49,056 nt of DNA, from positions 10,811 to 59,866 of the forward strand of contig DDIL01000050.1 of assembly GCA_002338515.1 (NCBI GenBank), written 5' to 3'. Of the stretch, positions 45,781 through 49,056 are shown piece by piece; position 1 is the first letter of the stretch, and every line of letters begins with the position of its first letter. Made by a program: the position numbers and the translations under genes. Source of the stretch: Glaciecola sp. UBA1851 (GTDB lineage: Bacteria; Pseudomonadota; Gammaproteobacteria; Enterobacterales; Alteromonadaceae). The notes under the pieces were generated by a model. It worked only from the letters and a program-made list of their open reading frames with translations, did not search any database and was not told the DNA's origin.

Positions 45781-46125
45781 ATGTTAGACAAAATGAATGA
45801 ACAACTTAAAGATTCTATGAAGCCAGTAACTGAACTTGCTACTTTGAACTTAAACACTCTTCAAGAGCTTGCTGAAAAGCAAAATGCATTATTCTCAACT
45901 CTTTTAAGCGGCGGTGTTTCTTTTGCAGAAACTGCTAGCCAACAAAAAGACGTAATGAGTCTTGCTGAAGCTCAAAAAGCTTATTTAGAGTCTTTGCAAG
46001 AAACTGTTACTGCAGCTGCTAAAGAAACTTATACTTTAGTTTCTGGCGCTCAAGCTAAAGCTGGTGAAATGATCAAAGCTTCTAGCGAAGAACTTTCTGC
46101 AAAAATGACTGCTGCTGCAAAATAA
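45781..46125 (+). CDS. phaP: Small phasin
   Basis: This is a 114-residue alpha-helical phasin that would coat PHB granules. It has the same start plan as the first phasin (LKDSMKPVTELATLNLNTLQELAEKQNALFSTL-like) and lacks the basic tail. A CGGAG sequence lies about eight bases before the ATG. It is 38 bp after the first phasin and shares its transcript, and is closed by a terminator. Confidence 0.85.
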   Translation: MLDKMNEQLKDSMKPVTELATLNLNTLQELAEKQNALFSTLLSGGVSFAETASQQKDVMSLAEAQKAYLESLQETVTAAAKETYTLVSGAQAKAGEMIKASSEELSAKMTAAAK

Positions 46126-46208
46126 TTGCAGTATCAGACTAAAGGCTCTTGTGCTTAGAATTAGCTTGTAGCAAACTACAGCACAGTTTAGAGCCTGTTG
46201 TAATCTGT

Positions 46209-46264
46209 AAAAAAAGCTTCAATCGGTTAGGACGTATGTTTTCTAAAATGATTGAAGCTTTTTT
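46209..46264 (+). terminator. Rho-independent terminator after small phasin
   Basis: AAAAAAGCTTCAATC (46210-46224) pairs with GATTGAAGCTTTTTT (46250-46264), a 15-bp stem with a 25-base loop, ending in T residues. It separates the phasins from phaZ. Confidence 0.8.
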
Positions 46265-46320
46265 ATTCTCGTAGATGTCAACACGAGCTCCCTAAATCAC
46301 CTTGCATTATAGGAGTGATG

Positions 46321-47538
46321 ATGAATTATCAAGCATATGACTATCTAGCTAGAAGTGGACAAATAATGAGCGAAGGATTTCGCTTAGTAAACGACGTTAT
46401 AACTCACCCAACTAATCCTTTTTCTTATACTTTGGGCGGCAAAATTGCCAGTGCGACGCTTGAGACAGCGCTAAGAGTCACGCAAAGATATGATAAACTA
46501 GGTTTCAATATTGATACTGTTGAAGTAGATGGCGAAACACTTGCCGTAAATGACGAAATAGTATTGCGTAAACCATTCTGTAATCTTATTCATTTTAATC
46601 GTAATGGACACACGGCTAAAGATAAAGTGTTGCTGGTAGCACCATTATCAGGGCATCATGCAACTCTATTGAAAGGAACCGTTGAGGCGCTCTTACCTAA
46701 TCATGAGGTCTATATTACTGATTGGTTAGATGCACGTGAAGTGCCATTAGAAGCAGGCCCATTTTCTTTTGATTGCTATGTAGGATATTTGATCGACTTT
46801 TTAAATCATTTAGGTAAAGATTCGCACATGGTTGCGATATGTCAGCCTACAGTACAAGCATTAATAGCAACTGCAGTGATGGCCGATGAAAAAAATCCTA
46901 ATATTCCAAAGTCTTTGACTTTAATGGCTGGCCCATTGGATACAACTAAGAATCCGACAAGGGTAAATGAGTTCTCACATACTAGACCAATGAGTTGGTT
47001 TAGAAATGTTGCGATAATGAAAGTGCCTTTTGGTTATCCGGGGCAAGGGCGTGAAGTCTATCCAGGGTTTATGCAATTGGGCGGCTTTATTTCTATGAAT
47101 AAAGATACGCACTTGAAAAAGCATCAGAAATATTTTCAAAATTTATTATTTGGCGAACAAGAAGACGCTGATCGCTTCAGAGCGTTCTATGATGAATATA
47201 TGGCAGTATTAGACATGCCTGCTGAATTTTACTTAGAAACCATTGAACGTGTATTTAAGAATAATGAATTAGCAAATGGGACAATTACATATCAAGGCAA
47301 ACCTGTTAATTTTAGTGCAATAACTGAGACAGCATTATTAACGGTTGAAGGCGCAGATGATGATATATGCGGTATAGGGCAAACTCAAGCAGCTCAAACA
47401 ATTTGTAAAGAAATTCCAAAAGATATGCGCAAGCATCATATTCAAACAGGTGCTGGTCATTATGGTATTTTTAGTGGTTCAATGTACCGTAAGAATATAC
47501 GCCCATTAGTAACAGAATTTATCGATTCTTACTCATAA
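46321..47538 (+). CDS. phaZ: Intracellular PHB depolymerase
   Basis: PhaZ hydrolyses native intracellular PHB. The 405 residues resemble PhaZa1 of Ralstonia. The nucleophile is Cys174 in ICQPTVQAL (a CQP box in place of a lipase serine). Other motifs are TLLKGTVEALLPNHEVYITDWLDAR and GAGHYGIFSG, with the catalytic His in the latter. AGGAG lies five bases before the ATG at 46321. The first part of the longer frame (46252) overlaps the phasin terminator and is not credible as coding. Confidence 0.92.
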   Translation: MNYQAYDYLARSGQIMSEGFRLVNDVITHPTNPFSYTLGGKIASATLETALRVTQRYDKLGFNIDTVEVDGETLAVNDEIVLRKPFCNLIHFNRNGHTAKDKVLLVAPLSGHHATLLKGTVEALLPNHEVYITDWLDAREVPLEAGPFSFDCYVGYLIDFLNHLGKDSHMVAICQPTVQALIATAVMADEKNPNIPKSLTLMAGPLDTTKNPTRVNEFSHTRPMSWFRNVAIMKVPFGYPGQGREVYPGFMQLGGFISMNKDTHLKKHQKYFQNLLFGEQEDADRFRAFYDEYMAVLDMPAEFYLETIERVFKNNELANGTITYQGKPVNFSAITETALLTVEGADDDICGIGQTQAAQTICKEIPKDMRKHHIQTGAGHYGIFSGSMYRKNIRPLVTEFIDSYS

Positions 47539-47562
47539 GCATTATTTGATGTTCGATTTAAT

Positions 47563-47590
47563 AAAAAAGAGCCGAAGGCTCTTTTTTTTT
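47563..47590 (+). terminator. Rho-independent terminator after phaZ
   Basis: AAAAAAGAGCC (47563-47573) and GGCTCTTTTTT form a stem with a GAA loop followed by a T run to 47590. This is a textbook terminator 24 bp past the phaZ stop. Confidence 0.92.
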
Positions 47591-47698
47591 GGAATGAAAT
47601 ATAAATTCTAACGATTGACAAATTGCTCTGTTATTTAATCTTTGGACCAAAATCACTCAATAAAGATAAACAGGAGCTAGTTACGTAAGTTTTTTATT

Positions 47699-47732
47699 AA
47701 AAAAATACCCTTGCATTCACATGCAAGAGTAT
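47699..47732 (-). terminator. Second terminator of phaB (distal)
   Basis: On the minus strand a 12-bp stem with one mismatch (CTTGCAT/ATGCAAG core, 47710-47727) is followed by seven T residues. It is the stronger of two hairpins past phaB. Confidence 0.8.
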
Positions 47733-47745
47733 CTTAGGTATCAAA

Positions 47746-47775
47746 ATTATAAGCGGTATTATAACCGCTTATAAT
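47746..47775 (-). terminator. First terminator of phaB (proximal)
   Basis: ATTATAAGCGGT (47746-47757) and ACCGCTTATAAT (47764-47775) form a perfect 12-bp stem with a 6-base loop, directly after the phaB stop. On the minus strand it is followed by a short T run (TTTTG). Confidence 0.7.
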
Positions 47776-47778
47776 AAG

Positions 47779-48501
47779 TTAATACATGTGTTGGCCACCA
47801 TTAATAGATAATGTAGAGCCAGTAATGAAACCAGACTCGTCATCTACTAAGAATGCAACACTATTTGCGATATCTTCAGGTCTACCTAAGCGGCCTACTG
47901 GAATCGTTTTGATGATTTTAGCTAACACATCTTCTGGTACAGCTCTAACCATGTCTGTATCAACATAACCAGGTGCAATTGCATTTACTGTAATACCTTT
48001 ACCAGCGCCTTCTAAAGCTAACGCTTTAGTAAAACCATGTATACCAGATTTAGCTGCTGCATAGTTCACTTGGCCATACTGACCCGCTTGCCCATTTACA
48101 GAACCCACGTTGATAATTCTTCCGAATCCGCGAGCACGCATTCCGTCAATGACTGCACGGCAAGTATTGAAACAAGAAGCTAAGTTGGTTTGAATAACAG
48201 CATCCCATTGCTCAAAAGACATTCTATGCATTGTGCCGTCACGAGTAATACCTGCATTATTAACTAATACATCAACTGATCCATAATCGGCTTCAATTTT
48301 AGCGATTGCTTCAGCTGTTTTATCAAAATCTGATACGTCAAATTTAACTGTCGCTATACCTGTGCGCTCAGTAAATTCAGCCGCTTTTTGATCATTACCA
48401 CCATAATTAGCTATTACTGTATAGCCTTTGTTTTTTAAGGTAGTACTTATTGCTTCACCAATGCCTCTAGTTCCGCCTGTCACTATTGCTACTCTAGCCA
48501 T
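47779..48501 (-). CDS. phaB: Acetoacetyl-CoA reductase
   Basis: PhaB is an NAD(P)H-dependent short-chain dehydrogenase that reduces acetoacetyl-CoA to (R)-3-hydroxybutyryl-CoA. The 240 residues contain the cofactor motif TGGTRGIG, the NNAG motif, and the catalytic Ser134, Tyr147, Lys151. The family ending TGSTLSINGGQHMY matches PhaB. AGGA lies eight bases before the ATG. It faces phaZ convergently with two terminators on its side and one on the other. Confidence 0.93.
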   Translation of the reverse strand: MARVAIVTGGTRGIGEAISTTLKNKGYTVIANYGGNDQKAAEFTERTGIATVKFDVSDFDKTAEAIAKIEADYGSVDVLVNNAGITRDGTMHRMSFEQWDAVIQTNLASCFNTCRAVIDGMRARGFGRIINVGSVNGQAGQYGQVNYAAAKSGIHGFTKALALEGAGKGITVNAIAPGYVDTDMVRAVPEDVLAKIIKTIPVGRLGRPEDIANSVAFLVDDESGFITGSTLSINGGQHMY

Positions 48502-48540
48502 TATTTGTTCCTATTTTATATTTAGATCTAAGTGAGTTGA

Positions 48541-48581
48541 TTTTCTGAATATTTGGTATGACCAATTTAACTTTCAGAAAA
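48541..48581. promoter_or_regulatory. Nested inverted repeats before phaB, FadR-like core
   Basis: TTTTCTGAA (48541-48549) pairs with TTCAGAAAA (48573-48581), enclosing TTGGTATGACCAA (48553-48565). The core TGGTATGACCA differs by one base from the FadR site of E. coli fadBA (TGGTACGACCA). It lies about 40-80 bp upstream of the phaB start, where an operator is expected. FadR control is an inference. Confidence 0.5.
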
Positions 48582-48800
48582 ATTTCGAATATTTCGTGTA
48601 TGTGAACTTTATACTTGATATCTGATCTCAAAATAATTCTACTTTAGTCGATTTGAAAATAATTCTTTGTAAAATCAATCTTTAATATAATCTAGATCAA
48701 GTTTTATGTTTTATTAATTAAATGTTTCAAACCAATATTAATTTTTACTAATATTGTGGGCTCTAATAATCTTTGCTAAAAAATCTCATGTTGTTACTAA

Positions 48801-48901
48801 AAGGTGTTCTGGATGGGCACGCCCTTTATTTTCGGATGTAAATTCAAACAGCTTTGAGGGAGTTTCCGGACGGACTTTCACCTCTAAACTTGAAACACCT
48901 T
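48801..48901. repeat. 101-bp element bounded by 8-bp inverted repeats
   Basis: AAGGTGTT (48801-48808) and AACACCTT (48894-48901) bracket a stretch with GGGCACGCCC. No transposase or duplication is visible. It may be a small dispersed element or a structured RNA; copies elsewhere would decide. Confidence 0.35.
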
Positions 48902-48907
48902 ACGTCA

Positions 48908-48925
48908 TTCCTGCGAAAGCAGGAA
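48908..48925. repeat. REP-like hairpin
   Basis: TTCCTGC (48908-48914), GAAA (48915-48918) and GCAGGAA (48919-48925) form a 7-bp stem with a GAAA tetraloop, preceded by GTCA. This is the common GTCATTCC-GAAA-type bacterial intergenic repeat. It leads directly into the tandem array. Confidence 0.7.
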
Positions 48926-49056
48926 CCGCCCAAACAGCATAGTAAGCAAGAAAAAACAGGAACCCCCCAAACAGCATAGTAAGCAAGAAAAAACAGGAAC
49001 CCCCCAAACAGCATGGTAAGCAAGAAAAAACAGAAACCCTCTAAATAGCATAATAA
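48921..49056. repeat. 37-bp tandem repeat array, cut by window end
   Basis: Three units of 37 bp abut at 48921-48957, 48958-48994 and 48995-49031, differing at two positions or fewer. A fourth, more diverged partial unit runs to the last base. Each begins AGGAACC and contains AAACAGCAT and AGCAAGAAAAAAC. There are no spacers, so this is a minisatellite, not CRISPR. The first unit shares its 5' end with the REP-like hairpin. The rest of 48502-48800 is AT-rich with no gene recognised. Confidence 0.9.

Noticed and set aside
46252..46320. Upstream extension of phaZ
   Set aside because: It would start within the phasin terminator; the ATG at 46321 has AGGAG and matches the family start.
48754..48942. 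62-codon ORF at the right end
   Set aside because: It runs across the inverted-repeat element and the REP hairpin; the ending VIPAKAGT is the usual translation of such repeats, and there is no ribosome site.
48921..49056. CRISPR array
   Set aside because: The 37-bp units abut directly with no spacers and no cas genes are nearby, so it is a tandem repeat.

Overview
This window looks like a chromosomal stretch from a low-GC marine gammaproteobacterium, most likely of the order Alteromonadales. The reasons are the E. coli-like housekeeping proteins, the conserved blocks ribF-ileS-lspA-fkpB-ispH and nadB/rpoE-rseABC-lepAB-rnc-era, a type IV minor pilin cluster directly after ispH, and a tandem-PilZ protein between serB and radA. 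The genus cannot be fixed from the sequence alone. No phage, insertion sequence, CRISPR array, rRNA or tRNA was recognised.

Layout. 1-7282: cell envelope and housekeeping genes (murJ truncated by the window edge, ribF, ileS, lspA, fkpB, ispH). 7548-17617: type IV pilus minor pilins and tip adhesin (pilV, pilW, pilX, pilY1, pilE), then a PAS-GGDEF-EAL protein, then two FimT/GspH-type pseudopilins on the opposite strand. 17811-22602: nadE-glnB, slyD, ygfZ, sdhE, a YgfX-like membrane protein and a MaoC-type hydratase. 22599-32003: nadB divergent from the sigma-E operon rpoE-rseA-rseB-rseC, then lepA-lepB-rnc-era. 32025-40480: pdxH, a YjjV/TatD hydrolase, smp, cheV, serB, a large tandem-PilZ protein and radA. 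40588-48501: a complete polyhydroxybutyrate (PHB) locus with thiolase phaA and reductase phaB on the minus strand, flanking phaC, phaR, two phasins and the intracellular depolymerase phaZ on the plus strand. 48502-49056: non-coding, with a REP-like hairpin and a 37-bp tandem repeat that runs off the window.

How the genes work together. The pil genes should build the initiation and tip complex of a type IV pilus. Cyclic-di-GMP signalling genes lie nearby (PAS-GGDEF-EAL) and further on (PilZ). The pha genes cover the PHB cycle: two acetyl-CoA to acetoacetyl-CoA (PhaA), reduction to 3-hydroxybutyryl-CoA (PhaB), polymerisation (PhaC), granule coating (phasins), repression by PhaR and mobilisation (PhaZ).

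The clearest regulatory signals are a textbook sigma-28 promoter before cheV, a sigma-E-type promoter before rpoE, twin perfect palindromes flanking a promoter before the first phasin gene (a candidate PhaR operator), and a FadR-like palindrome before phaB. The most unusual proteins are a PilY1 whose von Willebrand A domain is interrupted by two repeated modules, and a RadA with a shortened zinc-finger knuckle. No wholly new system was recognised. The strongest leads are the PilY1 architecture and the PHB operators.
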